DNA of 64,000 nucleotides from the NCBI GenBank assembly GCA_937891465.1, contig CALAHF010000019.1:1-64000 (forward strand), in the 5' to 3' direction. Numbering within the stretch: position 1 is the stretch's first letter; every line of letters begins with the position of its first letter. Positions 17,533 through 25,881 of the stretch are shown piece after piece. The notes beneath the pieces were generated by a model. That model was not told where the DNA came from. It ran no database searches and saw only the letters and a program-made list of their open reading frames with translations. The stretch comes from an uncultured Verrucomicrobiales bacterium. GTDB lineage: Bacteria > Verrucomicrobiota > Verrucomicrobiia > Verrucomicrobiales > DEV007. The position numbers and the translations under genes were made by a program.

Positions 17533-17769
17533 GAAAATTAAAATCTGTGTTCTAAAAAATCAGAAAAGAGGAATGTGAACCTAGTTTTGTGAAAGCCTGT
17601 TCGTCGGAGTCATCGCCGTGATCGAAAGATGACTTCGCAGCCAACCCATACCGGAAATGGCGCCGGATGGTTTCGAATATTGGCTGGTGGCTACGATGCA
17701 ATTTATTGTGAACGATTTAGGCTCGCCGTGAGAATTGATTTGGCAAACAGAAATTCGATACGCGCCTTC
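17533..17769. other. Intergenic stretch without recognisable content
   Basis: Most of the 303-bp gap between menB and the MFS gene. Beyond the terminator at its left edge I see no gene, repeat unit, tRNA or clear operator. It presumably holds the MFS promoter. Confidence 0.5.
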
Positions 17770-18600
17770 CTAAGGCACGCGCGGGAACTTCGTGAAGTCA
17801 GGTTTCCGCTTTTCAACAAAGGCGTTTTTACCCTCCTTCGCTTCTTCGCTCATGTAGTAAAGCATGGTCGCGTTGCCTGCGAGATCGAGCAATCCCATCT
17901 GACCATCGCAGTCGGCATTGAGCGCGGTTTTGAGACAACGCAAAGCGATCGGCGAGTGTTCCAGCATTTCACGTGACCACTGAACGGTCTCCGCTTCGAG
18001 TTGATCGAGCGGCACAACGGTATTTACCAATCCCATGTCCAGCGCCTGCTGGGCATCGTATTGACGGCACAAATACCAAATTTCACGAGCTTTCTTCTGA
18101 CCGACAATTCGTGCGAGATAGCTGGAACCGAGCCCGCCATCAAACGAACCCACCTTCGGTCCGGTTTGACCAAATCGAGCATTGTCTGCAGCAATCGTGA
18201 GATCGCAGACGATGTGCAGCACGTGTCCGCCTCCAATTGCAAATCCCGCGACCATTGCGACAACGGGCTTAGGAATGGTCCGGATTTTTTTCTGAACGTC
18301 GAGAATGTTGAGACGAGGCACGCCATCTTCGCCAACGTATCCGGCATGGCCGCGCACTTTTTGATCCCCACCGGAACAGAACGCCAGGTCCCCTTCCCCG
18401 GTCAGAATAACGACACCGACCTCGGCATCTTCATGCGCGAGATCAAACGCGACTAACATTTCACGGACGGTCTGCGGACGAAACGCATTGCGAACTTCGG
18501 GCCGGTTGATGGTGATTTTTGCGATCGCTCCGTCTTCCGATTTCTCGTAGCGGATGTCTTCGAATTTGTCGTGGGCGGAATTCCAGGTGGTATTACTCAT
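17770..18600 (-). CDS. menB: 1,4-dihydroxy-2-naphthoyl-CoA synthase
   Basis: Crotonase-fold enzyme that cyclises o-succinylbenzoyl-CoA in menaquinone synthesis. The 276-residue length is normal. The hallmark segments are present: [44 protein letters not shown], then [13 protein letters not shown] and [17 protein letters not shown], and the MenB-type C-terminus [18 protein letters not shown]. It implies that this organism respires with menaquinone by the classical Men route. No other men genes are in the window. Two repeat units lie just upstream of its start. Confidence 0.95.
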   Translation of the reverse strand: MSNTTWNSAHDKFEDIRYEKSEDGAIAKITINRPEVRNAFRPQTVREMLVAFDLAHEDAEVGVVILTGEGDLAFCSGGDQKVRGHAGYVGEDGVPRLNILDVQKKIRTIPKPVVAMVAGFAIGGGHVLHIVCDLTIAADNARFGQTGPKVGSFDGGLGSSYLARIVGQKKAREIWYLCRQYDAQQALDMGLVNTVVPLDQLEAETVQWSREMLEHSPIALRCLKTALNADCDGQMGLLDLAGNATMLYYMSEEAKEGKNAFVEKRKPDFTKFPRVP

Positions 18601-18621
18601 TTTACAAAAACTACGTTTTTA

Positions 18622-18664
18622 CGATCCAATAGGGTACGTTCATCGATCATACCCTATTTGATCG
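18622..18664. repeat. 43-bp palindromic repeat R4a
   Basis: First unit of a pair between the lipase-like gene and menB (both leftward). Head-to-head loops AGGGT and ACCCT, ends CGATCCAA and TTTGATCG. Separated from unit R4b by exactly 11 nt (AAACGGGTTTT). Confidence 0.9.
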
Positions 18665-18675
18665 AAACGGGTTTT

Positions 18676-18718
18676 CGAACCATAAGGGTTGATTCGCCGA
18701 TCATACCCTATTTGTTCG
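18676..18718. repeat. 43-bp palindromic repeat R4b
   Basis: Second unit of the pair, loops AGGGT and ACCCT, ending CCCTATTTGTTCG. The stop codon (TAG on the minus strand, 18708-18710) of the lipase-like gene lies inside this unit. Confidence 0.9.
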
Positions 18719-20375
18719 TGGAAATCGATTTAGGGGTCTCGACTTGAGAAAGGATTTCAGTGACATCTTCTGGAACGGGAACACCAATGTGAATGCTGAG
18801 GATTCGCTCCAGTTCTGCGATTCCAGCTTCGGATTGATGGACAGAATGTTTGGTGCGCGGAATGACAATTTGGGATTCGGCAGCATCCATTATAGCGCTG
18901 CTGTAGGGAACCACGCCGTCAGACCATTTTTTCTGAGGCTGATCAAATCCTCGTTCGATGGCAACGATCGAATGACAGATGACGTCTGGTTTCAGAGGCA
19001 TTGAATCCATCAGCAACAACATTGGAGAATCAGGCCGCAAACCATCGATGCTGGTCGGTGGATTGGCTGCGATTTCAAGTCCAAGCGGGGTCAGACTGGT
19101 CCGACCGATATTGACGAGTTCGGTGGATACATTGACAATTTGTTGCGGCAAATCAATCAGCTTCGAGATCAGCCCACTGAACGGATTGGTCGCAAAACCG
19201 CTACCACGATGGGGTGTGGCCATGAAAACGACGCGACTAATGCTTGGAACGGGCTCGAAATACATCATATCACGAAGCACCGTTTCGTTGGATTCACTGA
19301 GACCAAGTGTCTCAAGGGGCTGGGTAAAAATCTGATCCCAGTTTGAATTCCCACTGGTCTGAAGGAGCCCTTTTGCCAACAATCCACCCATGCTGTGACC
19401 GACGACGAGAAGATCGTCATCTGATCCTCCCTGTGCTGTGCGGAACTGGTGCATTGCGGCGATTTCTCTTCGCAACCGCATGGCGGAATACGGGATAGGC
19501 GCCCCTGTTGGGTAACCGTAGCTCCAGAATTCGAATCGCTCACGAAGGGCAGGGTTGGCGAGAATTTTATTGAGGGCTTCCTTCCATGTAGCGGGGCCGG
19601 ATTTAAGTCCGTGAACGAGAATACAGGGAATTTTTCCAGCATCAAACGGAGTCAGGCGAATGAGACCCAATTTGCCCTCAAACTTAGCGTAATGAAGCAT
19701 CGCAGGCAGGTGAAATAGCTGCTTGTCCCGGAGCGCAAACCCGGTTGCGAGCGGAATTGAGTAGTCTGTAGCTAATGCGGTGGGATGTCCGTTCACGCTG
19801 ATTTTTTGTCGCACAGCGGGATCATAGATCACAAGTTTTGCGCGATCAGGCTCGCCGTTGAATTCCAATATTGCGGTGGCCGGCTGCCAGAGTCCTTCTG
19901 GAGCAATGAATGGATCGCTTTCGGAAGCGGGGGTGCATAAAGCGAGCGAAGCCCCGACGCCGTCATCACTGACAATTCGATTGAGCCCCCGTTTGATCAA
20001 CGTCAAATCAGACACATACATGTGCTCGTGATTTCTCAGATCGAGATCGCCTTTCGTGCCAGGATCCAGATCAACGATCACCTTGTTTCGCAAACTGTTC
20101 AGTGTGATCGTTTTTTGGCCCGGCTTTGGCATGGATTTTCCGGCCAGCTTTACAACAACATCATCGACCGCCTGGTTGTAAGCTTTGATGTCTTCAGGAG
20201 TTGCGGTACCTGATTGGATTCGTTCCCAGACGATGCGGGTTTCTGCCAAATCAACCTGCTTCCCGGTGAACGCACCGATTTTTTGCTTCACCACAACGCG
20301 CTGAGAGCACGCGGGGAGCAAAAATAGAATCAAGACGGCCGTCAAGGGGAGGGCCAAAGGTTGGCGATTATTCAT
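18708..20375 (-). CDS. Lipoprotein with alpha/beta hydrolase (lipase/esterase) domain
   Basis: 555 residues if started at ATG 20375, which places the lipoprotein signal directly at the N-terminus (LTAVLILFLLPACS, lipidated Cys). An upstream ATG at 20405 would add ten residues and spoil the short n-region. The mature protein has an N-terminal unknown region and then a lipase domain: oxyanion strand IPCILVHGLKSGPATW and nucleophile elbow VVGHSMGG, with candidate His in RTKHSVHQS near the C-terminus. This resembles secreted triacylglycerol-lipase/PGAP1-like esterases. The final residues (TNK) and the stop codon are encoded by repeat R4b. Confidence 0.82.
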   Translation of the reverse strand: MNNRQPLALPLTAVLILFLLPACSQRVVVKQKIGAFTGKQVDLAETRIVWERIQSGTATPEDIKAYNQAVDDVVVKLAGKSMPKPGQKTITLNSLRNKVIVDLDPGTKGDLDLRNHEHMYVSDLTLIKRGLNRIVSDDGVGASLALCTPASESDPFIAPEGLWQPATAILEFNGEPDRAKLVIYDPAVRQKISVNGHPTALATDYSIPLATGFALRDKQLFHLPAMLHYAKFEGKLGLIRLTPFDAGKIPCILVHGLKSGPATWKEALNKILANPALRERFEFWSYGYPTGAPIPYSAMRLRREIAAMHQFRTAQGGSDDDLLVVGHSMGGLLAKGLLQTSGNSNWDQIFTQPLETLGLSESNETVLRDMMYFEPVPSISRVVFMATPHRGSGFATNPFSGLISKLIDLPQQIVNVSTELVNIGRTSLTPLGLEIAANPPTSIDGLRPDSPMLLLMDSMPLKPDVICHSIVAIERGFDQPQKKWSDGVVPYSSAIMDAAESQIVIPRTKHSVHQSEAGIAELERILSIHIGVPVPEDVTEILSQVETPKSISTNK

Positions 20376-20533
20376 CAAATGAGTTTCACGGTTGGAACCA
20401 AGCATGGGAAAGAAAAAAACATAGATTTGTTTTTGGCTGGAAAAATTATGAGATAACCGCTAAAGCTGAATTCTACGCAAAATTTGCAGTCACACTTTCA
20501 AAAGAAAATACCAACCCAGGCACGCTCCCTTTT

Positions 20534-21922
20534 ATGAACTTCGAATGTCCTTCTTGCAGCATCACTCTCCAGGCCGAACCGGATCTTTCCGGAAAAACTG
20601 TAAAGTGTCCCGGCTGCAGCACCAAAATTCAGATCCCCGAAATGGAGGCTCCGCCCGAGTCAGATGGTGCCGATGAAGGCTACGAAGGTGGTGAAGAGGA
20701 ATACGATGCCGGAAACCACTTGCCTGCGCTGAATATTAGCAACGTCGATCACGGCAAGCATCCGTCGACTTTCAACCTGTGGCTTTCGGTCGCAATTGGC
20801 ATCGGCGGTACATTTTTCTGGTATCTTATCATGTTGGTTTTGAAAAAACCGGAAGGCGAAGATCAGATGTATTTTTACGAGTTGTTCGTAAATCGCGGAA
20901 AAACTCAGTACGCGACGACTTTCCTCATGTTCTTCACCCTGGGAATTCTCATTCTGAAATTTTTCAGTATCCGCAAACAGCGCCGCGCGATGATTTTGCA
21001 GGCTTTGCCACGTGATATTTCAGAAGAGATCACGCCAACGAACTTGAAGCAGTTTCACGATCACTTGTTGAATTTCCCGAAGCCGCTCCGTAACACCTAC
21101 ATTGTGAACCGGATCCGTAAAGGCCTTGAGTTTTTCTACGTTCGACAAAATAACCCCGAAGTGGCTCAAATGCTGAGTTCGCAATCCGATGTGGACGCGA
21201 ATAAAGTCGTTGGTTCTTACTCAATGGTGAAGGTGTTGCTCTGGGCGATTCCGATCATGGGTTTCATCGGAACGGTTGTCGGAATTGGTGGCGCGATTGG
21301 TGGTTTTGACGCCGTTCTTGACTCGGGCGGAGGCGATCCCAATGCGTTAACCGATGCGTTGAAGCCGGTTCTTGCCGAGATGGGATCAGCGTTCGACACC
21401 ACGCTTCTTGCATTGGTTTTCTCAATTATACTGAGTTTTCCTGCCGCAAGTTTGCAGGGTGAGGAGGATGATCTGGTGACCGACGTTGACGAATACTGCA
21501 TCGATAATTTGCTTAAGCGTCTCAATGACGGCGGTGCCAATGCCAACATGACGTCTGACGCAGGAACGCTGAAAACGATTGGCGACGCGATTGCCGCGAG
21601 CCAGCAAGACATCATGGGACAATTCGTTCAGACGCAGAAAGGCATGTCGACGAATCTCTCGAATCAGACCGAGCAGTACGAGAAAGTGGCCACGGCGGTT
21701 GAAAAGCAGCTCGAAGCCATCGGTGACCGGGCTGAGAAATACGAAACGCGTCTCGATGATGATTTCTTCAAATCGCTCGACAGAATCCGTTCGGAATCAG
21801 TTACGGCAATTACGGCTCAAGTGGGCGGCCTCTCTGAAGGCATTCACAACCTGAACGAAGTGCTCAAAGATTTGAACGGCAAGACGGTCCAAGTGACGAA
21901 AAAAGGCTGGTTCGGTCGTTGA
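20534..21922 (+). CDS. MotA/TolQ/ExbB-like channel protein with N-terminal zinc ribbon
   Basis: 462 residues. The N-terminus is a zinc-ribbon-like module with paired cysteines (FECPSCS at 3-9 and KCPGCSTKI near 29-37). After an acidic linker come hydrophobic segments at about 80-103 and 128-145, a long cytoplasmic loop, and the two signature helices with GFIGTVVGIGGAIGGF at about 240-255 and MGSAFDTTLLALVFSIILSF at about 280-300, typical of MotA/TolQ/ExbB. The C-terminal ~150 residues look helical and coiled-coil-prone. It is the channel subunit of a proton- or sodium-driven stator complex, in an operon with two ExbD-like partners (gaps of 55 and 61 bp). Confidence 0.88.
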   Translation: MNFECPSCSITLQAEPDLSGKTVKCPGCSTKIQIPEMEAPPESDGADEGYEGGEEEYDAGNHLPALNISNVDHGKHPSTFNLWLSVAIGIGGTFFWYLIMLVLKKPEGEDQMYFYELFVNRGKTQYATTFLMFFTLGILILKFFSIRKQRRAMILQALPRDISEEITPTNLKQFHDHLLNFPKPLRNTYIVNRIRKGLEFFYVRQNNPEVAQMLSSQSDVDANKVVGSYSMVKVLLWAIPIMGFIGTVVGIGGAIGGFDAVLDSGGGDPNALTDALKPVLAEMGSAFDTTLLALVFSIILSFPAASLQGEEDDLVTDVDEYCIDNLLKRLNDGGANANMTSDAGTLKTIGDAIAASQQDIMGQFVQTQKGMSTNLSNQTEQYEKVATAVEKQLEAIGDRAEKYETRLDDDFFKSLDRIRSESVTAITAQVGGLSEGIHNLNEVLKDLNGKTVQVTKKGWFGR

Positions 21923-21977
21923 TCGGTGCCGCTTTAATTTACACAACGCAGAATAAATTTTTTAAGCAAAATACGAC

Positions 21978-22808
21978 ATGGGACGACGCAGACACGACGG
22001 CGCATCGGTGAATTTATTCCCGTTCCTCAGTATTCTCGTCGCCATCATTGGGTGTCTGACTTTGATCATTGTGGTGATGACGCTGTCATCGATGAACAAG
22101 GTCGAAGGCAAGACACCGGACGAAGTTGTTCGGGCCAAGGCTTACATGGAGCTTAAAAAGGAAAAGGAGAAAGACCAAGCGGAGCAGGACAAGCTAAAGC
22201 AAACCATCAAAGATTTAATTCAACGCAGCGAACAGGATATTGCAGCGCGAGACAAATTAAAGTTGCTGAAAAACATGCTTGATAACCAGGAGGTGATCGA
22301 AGAATCGCGAACTGAGCTGATCAACGAATTCAATATTCTTTCTCAAACCAACAAGCAGCTCGATGAGAGTGATAAGTTGCTGAAAGAAGACATCAAAAAA
22401 AAGGAGGAAGAAATCGCCCGGCGCAAGCTTCCACCTGAGCCAGCCAAACTGCGCGTGACCAGTATTGGTTCCAGCAGCACGGTTAAGCCCTACTTCGTCG
22501 AGATCGGAGGACGTTCGGTGCTAATTCACCGCAGTCTGACGAAAGAGCCCACTGTCATTCCCCTCGTAGGCTTGAATCAAAGCCCCAAATTTGTGGCCCT
22601 ACTCAAAGAAATTGGCTCGAACCCGCGCCACAAACTGAACTTTCTTGTCCGTGGAGACTTTGAAGCAGTCAACGGATTGGAATTCACTTCAAAAATTGTC
22701 CGTGACTTTAACAAAGCCAACGGCACCGACATTATCCCCGGAAAGCTACCTCTCCCCAGTATGGGGAAGGTCGATTTGCAGACCTTTGCTCAATTTTTGG
22801 AACCGTGA
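21978..22808 (+). CDS. ExbD-like membrane protein lacking the channel aspartate
   Basis: 276 residues. A short basic N-terminus precedes one membrane segment (VNLFPFLSILVAIIGCLTLI, about 12-31), laid out like ExbD/TolR, but the position where ExbD has its proton-carrying Asp is a serine (PFLSILV). A coiled coil follows at about 55-150 (Lys/Glu/Asp/Gln-rich heptads), then a compact C-terminal domain (YFVEIGGRSVLIHRS, later HKLNFLVRGD). Second gene of the three-gene operon. It probably pairs with the next gene's product, which keeps the Asp. Function of the complex unknown. Confidence 0.75.
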   Translation: MGRRRHDGASVNLFPFLSILVAIIGCLTLIIVVMTLSSMNKVEGKTPDEVVRAKAYMELKKEKEKDQAEQDKLKQTIKDLIQRSEQDIAARDKLKLLKNMLDNQEVIEESRTELINEFNILSQTNKQLDESDKLLKEDIKKKEEEIARRKLPPEPAKLRVTSIGSSSTVKPYFVEIGGRSVLIHRSLTKEPTVIPLVGLNQSPKFVALLKEIGSNPRHKLNFLVRGDFEAVNGLEFTSKIVRDFNKANGTDIIPGKLPLPSMGKVDLQTFAQFLEP

Positions 22809-22869
22809 GGAAAAATCAGAAACATCACGATTCTGTTACTTAATAACCGATTACCAGGACTGAATAAAC

Positions 22870-24573
22870 ATGGCTCGACGCAACTCAGGTGACGAAGAAC
22901 GCAGCATGGACTCCCTTATGGATGCCATGACCAACGTGGTTGGAATTCTTCTCCTCATTCTCATCATCACCAGCCTCGGCATTACCACAGCGGTCGAAAA
23001 AATTCTGGATAACATCCCCGAAGTTTCACAGGAAGAGTTGGAGGAGATGAAGGTGAGCCGCAAGAAGACGCTTGATACCCTTCAGGATCTGATCCAGACC
23101 CAGCAGACAGTTATCGCCAGCCAAATCAAGCCCAAGGAGGCAGCGCAACTGAAGCTTGAGCTCGAAGAGTTCGAAAAAGACAACAAAGATTTGGCCGATA
23201 AAACTTCTGACATCGACGAGTGGAAAAATAAAGTCGAAGAAGAAAAAAAGAAGAAGGTCGCAAAGGAAACCAAAGTCATCGAATCCGAAAAAGAGGATCG
23301 CCGACTGGCTGCTATCCTTGCCCAGACTCCGGAAGCCAAGGTTGCCATTGCCCGTGAAATCAAGCTTCCGAACCCACGCCGGGCTGAGGAAGCCGACAAA
23401 GCGCACTACTTCATCTGCAAATTCAACAAGCTCTATTACATCGGTGATCCCTACGTTCACACGATGAAAATTCGGGATGTCATCGATCAAAATTTTAAAG
23501 ACTTAGCCTACACCGGCAAGGGAATTGGCTCTTACACTCACACCCTGAAAAGCACCAAGAAAAACGATGCCCGCACCGGCTACTTAGCACACGCAGAAGA
23601 TTTTCGTCTGACCCGCTCCGCTGAAAAAACGCTCGTAGAGTGGACCAAAATCAATTCAAAAATTGTTGGCCGCGACGGCAAGGAAGCTGCCGATGCCAAC
23701 CTGCTCAAACGCCTTTTCGGCAACGACGACAAACGTGAGTTTCAAGTTCATAAGTTTCGTTTTGACCGGGACAAGATCGCGGCATTTTTCAAAGACGGCA
23801 AAATGGGGCCGGCTGATTTTAAATATCACGTCTCTCCGGACGGTGATGGCTTGAAGCTCGCATTGGAGCCGAAAGAAGATGGCGGCTGGCCGATAGATTC
23901 GCTCGCGACTCCCGAAGGCAATTTTGACAAACTCTGCCGCACCCTGCAAAACCAACACGGCACCGTTTTCTATTACCATGTCGCGGCGGACAGCTTCGAA
24001 ACCTATCTCACAGCGCGGACCAAGAGTGAGACTCACCGCATCAAAGCGGGCTGGACCGTCCTTCTTCCTGACACGGTTTCGCCGCAGTCATCGATTCTTC
24101 TTGAAACGACTCGTTACAATCTCGATGTACTTCCGGATGCCAACTACATGGCGGTGGCTAACTCCTCCGGTGCTGCTTTAATTGCCGCGAACGCTACTGA
24201 AATCGCCGAGTTCACCCAGCGAGTAAATGCCGCAGCGGACAAAGCCATTGCTGACAAATCGATCACCCCTGCTGAAAAACAACAATTCGTAAACTCGCTC
24301 ACAGTCGAACGCCGGTCATGGGATGTTTCGTATCTTCAGCAGTGGGGCCTTAATATTTACCGCACCGCACTGGCTGCTTCGGAAGCTTCCGGCCTTGCTG
24401 AAGTTGTGATGGAAGCCAACGATCATCCGCCAAAAATTCCACAGATCCGCCTGTTCAGCCCGTCCTCGCCTCCGACCAAACCGAGGCCACCAGCAGTGGT
24501 GAAGCCAAAACAGACCAATACGGACCCGAACTCCAGAGGAGGCTCCAAAGCAGCAACGGTTACTCTCGACTAA
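22870..24573 (+). CDS. Large ExbD-like membrane protein retaining the channel aspartate
   Basis: 567 residues. The N-terminus reads RSMDSLMDAMTNVVGILLLI, so an Asp sits at the start of the single membrane helix where ExbD/TolR/MotB carry theirs. A long coiled coil (about 55-150) follows, then a large exported domain of about 350 residues that I do not recognise, ending in a Pro/Lys-rich tail (about 520-567). Third and last gene of the operon. It is far larger than ExbD (about 140 residues), so the complex must reach deep into the periplasm. Alternatively it is only a structural partner; the Asp argues for a real role in ion flow. Confidence 0.75.
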   Translation: MARRNSGDEERSMDSLMDAMTNVVGILLLILIITSLGITTAVEKILDNIPEVSQEELEEMKVSRKKTLDTLQDLIQTQQTVIASQIKPKEAAQLKLELEEFEKDNKDLADKTSDIDEWKNKVEEEKKKKVAKETKVIESEKEDRRLAAILAQTPEAKVAIAREIKLPNPRRAEEADKAHYFICKFNKLYYIGDPYVHTMKIRDVIDQNFKDLAYTGKGIGSYTHTLKSTKKNDARTGYLAHAEDFRLTRSAEKTLVEWTKINSKIVGRDGKEAADANLLKRLFGNDDKREFQVHKFRFDRDKIAAFFKDGKMGPADFKYHVSPDGDGLKLALEPKEDGGWPIDSLATPEGNFDKLCRTLQNQHGTVFYYHVAADSFETYLTARTKSETHRIKAGWTVLLPDTVSPQSSILLETTRYNLDVLPDANYMAVANSSGAALIAANATEIAEFTQRVNAAADKAIADKSITPAEKQQFVNSLTVERRSWDVSYLQQWGLNIYRTALAASEASGLAEVVMEANDHPPKIPQIRLFSPSSPPTKPRPPAVVKPKQTNTDPNSRGGSKAATVTLD

Positions 24574-24582
24574 TACAATTTT

Positions 24583-25806
24583 ATGCGCTCACGAACCACC
24601 CCTATTGAATCATCGAACCAACCCTGTCTGTTCGAAAAGGCATTTCGAATCAATAAGGTCTGTTCGACGATCATTCCCTGTTTGATCGTGGCGCAGTTGG
24701 CCTTTGCTGCTGAGCCAAAATTTGAGCGTCAGGAAATCGATTCGGAAGTCGAAGTCGGCTATGGGCTCGCGATCGGAGACGTCGATGGCGACGGCAAACC
24801 GGATGTTCTTCTGGCAGATAAACGACACTTTTCCTGGTATCAAAATTCTGCCGATTGGGCTGAATTTATCATGGCGAAAAATCTCTCGCTGAGAGACAAC
24901 GTCTGTATTGCTGCGGAAGATATCAATGACGATGGAAAAGTTGAAGTAGCTGTCGGAGCGATGTGGAACCCGGGCGAAACGAGCGACAAATCAAAGTCCG
25001 GCGCGGTTTTTTATCTGGTCCGACCGGAAGATCCGACAAAGGCATGGACACCGATTCAACTCAATCATGATCCTACGGTTCACCGCATGCGTTGGGTAAA
25101 GGCGGACGACAATCAATTTCGGCTCGTTGTACTGCCGCTCCACGGGATCAATAACAAAAACGGTGAAGGCGAGAATGGCGTGAACGTTCGGGTGCATCAC
25201 GCGCCGCTGAATTTGTGGAATGATCCAACTGCATGGAAAGATTCAGTGATCGAGAAGTCGCTTCACAAAACGCACAATCTGGACGATCTCGATGGCGACG
25301 TTTTGATCGGCGGAGCAGAAGGCGTTGTAAGACGCGATGTTTTGAATCCGCGCGAATCCGATCTGCGCATTTTGACGCCGGAAAACTCCGGAACCGAAGG
25401 TGTCGGAGAAGTGCGAATTGGCAGTGGGTTCATCACTACTGTTGAGCCCCTACACGGCAATACCCTCGCCGTTTACGAGAAGTCCGATGATGCTGAAAAG
25501 TGGACACGGACCATTTTGACCGATCAACTCAATCAAGGACATGCGCTCGCCACGGGGGACCTATTGGGCTTGGGAACGGATCAGATTGTGGTCGGATGGC
25601 GCAATCCTGATGCAAATGAGAAAGTAGGCATTAAGATTTTCTATCGCGAAAAAGCCGGTGCGGAATGGAAAAGCTACATCCTCGATGACAACAAAATGGC
25701 GACCGAAGATCTGAAAATCGCTGATCTGAACGGCGACGGCAAACTGGACGTCATCGCAGCGGGGCGAAAGACCCAGAATTTGGTGATCTACTGGAATCGC
25801 CGTTGA
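24583..25806 (+). CDS. Exported FG-GAP/VCBS beta-propeller protein
   Basis: 407 residues with repeated calcium-binding FG-GAP blades: IGDVDGDGKPDVLLAD, AEDINDDGKVEVAVGA, LDDLDGDVLIGGAEG, ATGDLLGLGTDQIVVGW and IADLNGDGKLDVIAAG. Such propellers are extracellular binding or adhesion modules. The only plausible start is ATG 24583, 9 nt after the upstream stop. From there residues 1-36 are read through repeat units R5a and R5b, and most of the hydrophobic core of the predicted signal peptide (about 26-42, cleavage near AFA) is encoded by unit R5b. The n-region is unusually long (25 residues), also repeat-derived. Confidence 0.8.
   Translation: MRSRTTPIESSNQPCLFEKAFRINKVCSTIIPCLIVAQLAFAAEPKFERQEIDSEVEVGYGLAIGDVDGDGKPDVLLADKRHFSWYQNSADWAEFIMAKNLSLRDNVCIAAEDINDDGKVEVAVGAMWNPGETSDKSKSGAVFYLVRPEDPTKAWTPIQLNHDPTVHRMRWVKADDNQFRLVVLPLHGINNKNGEGENGVNVRVHHAPLNLWNDPTAWKDSVIEKSLHKTHNLDDLDGDVLIGGAEGVVRRDVLNPRESDLRILTPENSGTEGVGEVRIGSGFITTVEPLHGNTLAVYEKSDDAEKWTRTILTDQLNQGHALATGDLLGLGTDQIVVGWRNPDANEKVGIKIFYREKAGAEWKSYILDDNKMATEDLKIADLNGDGKLDVIAAGRKTQNLVIYWNRR
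24592..24634. repeat. 43-bp palindromic repeat R5a
   Basis: First unit of a pair. Both loops are in the CCCCT/ACCCT orientation (direct halves). It lies inside the 5' end of the FG-GAP gene. An 11-nt spacer (AAAAGGCATTT) separates it from R5b. Confidence 0.88.
24646..24688. repeat. 43-bp palindromic repeat R5b
   Basis: Second unit of the pair, head-to-head loops AAGGT and TCCCT. It encodes residues 22-36 of the FG-GAP protein, including most of its signal-peptide hydrophobic core. Confidence 0.88.
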
Positions 25807-25881
25807 GCTGATTTTTGCCTCCGAGAAACGCGACTATTCGTGCGATTGAATTTCGCGTACCCCCTACGATTGTGCTTAAAC

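Noticed and set aside
18622-18718. Possible CRISPR (two repeats with a short spacer)
   Set aside because: Only two units per locus, an 11-nt spacer, palindromic repeats with substantial variation and no cas genes.
20534-24573. Zorya-like anti-phage system
   Set aside because: ZorAB-like channel genes alone are not enough; no ZorC, ZorD or ZorE-like helicase or nuclease follows, and the second and third proteins do not look like ZorB with a peptidoglycan-binding domain.
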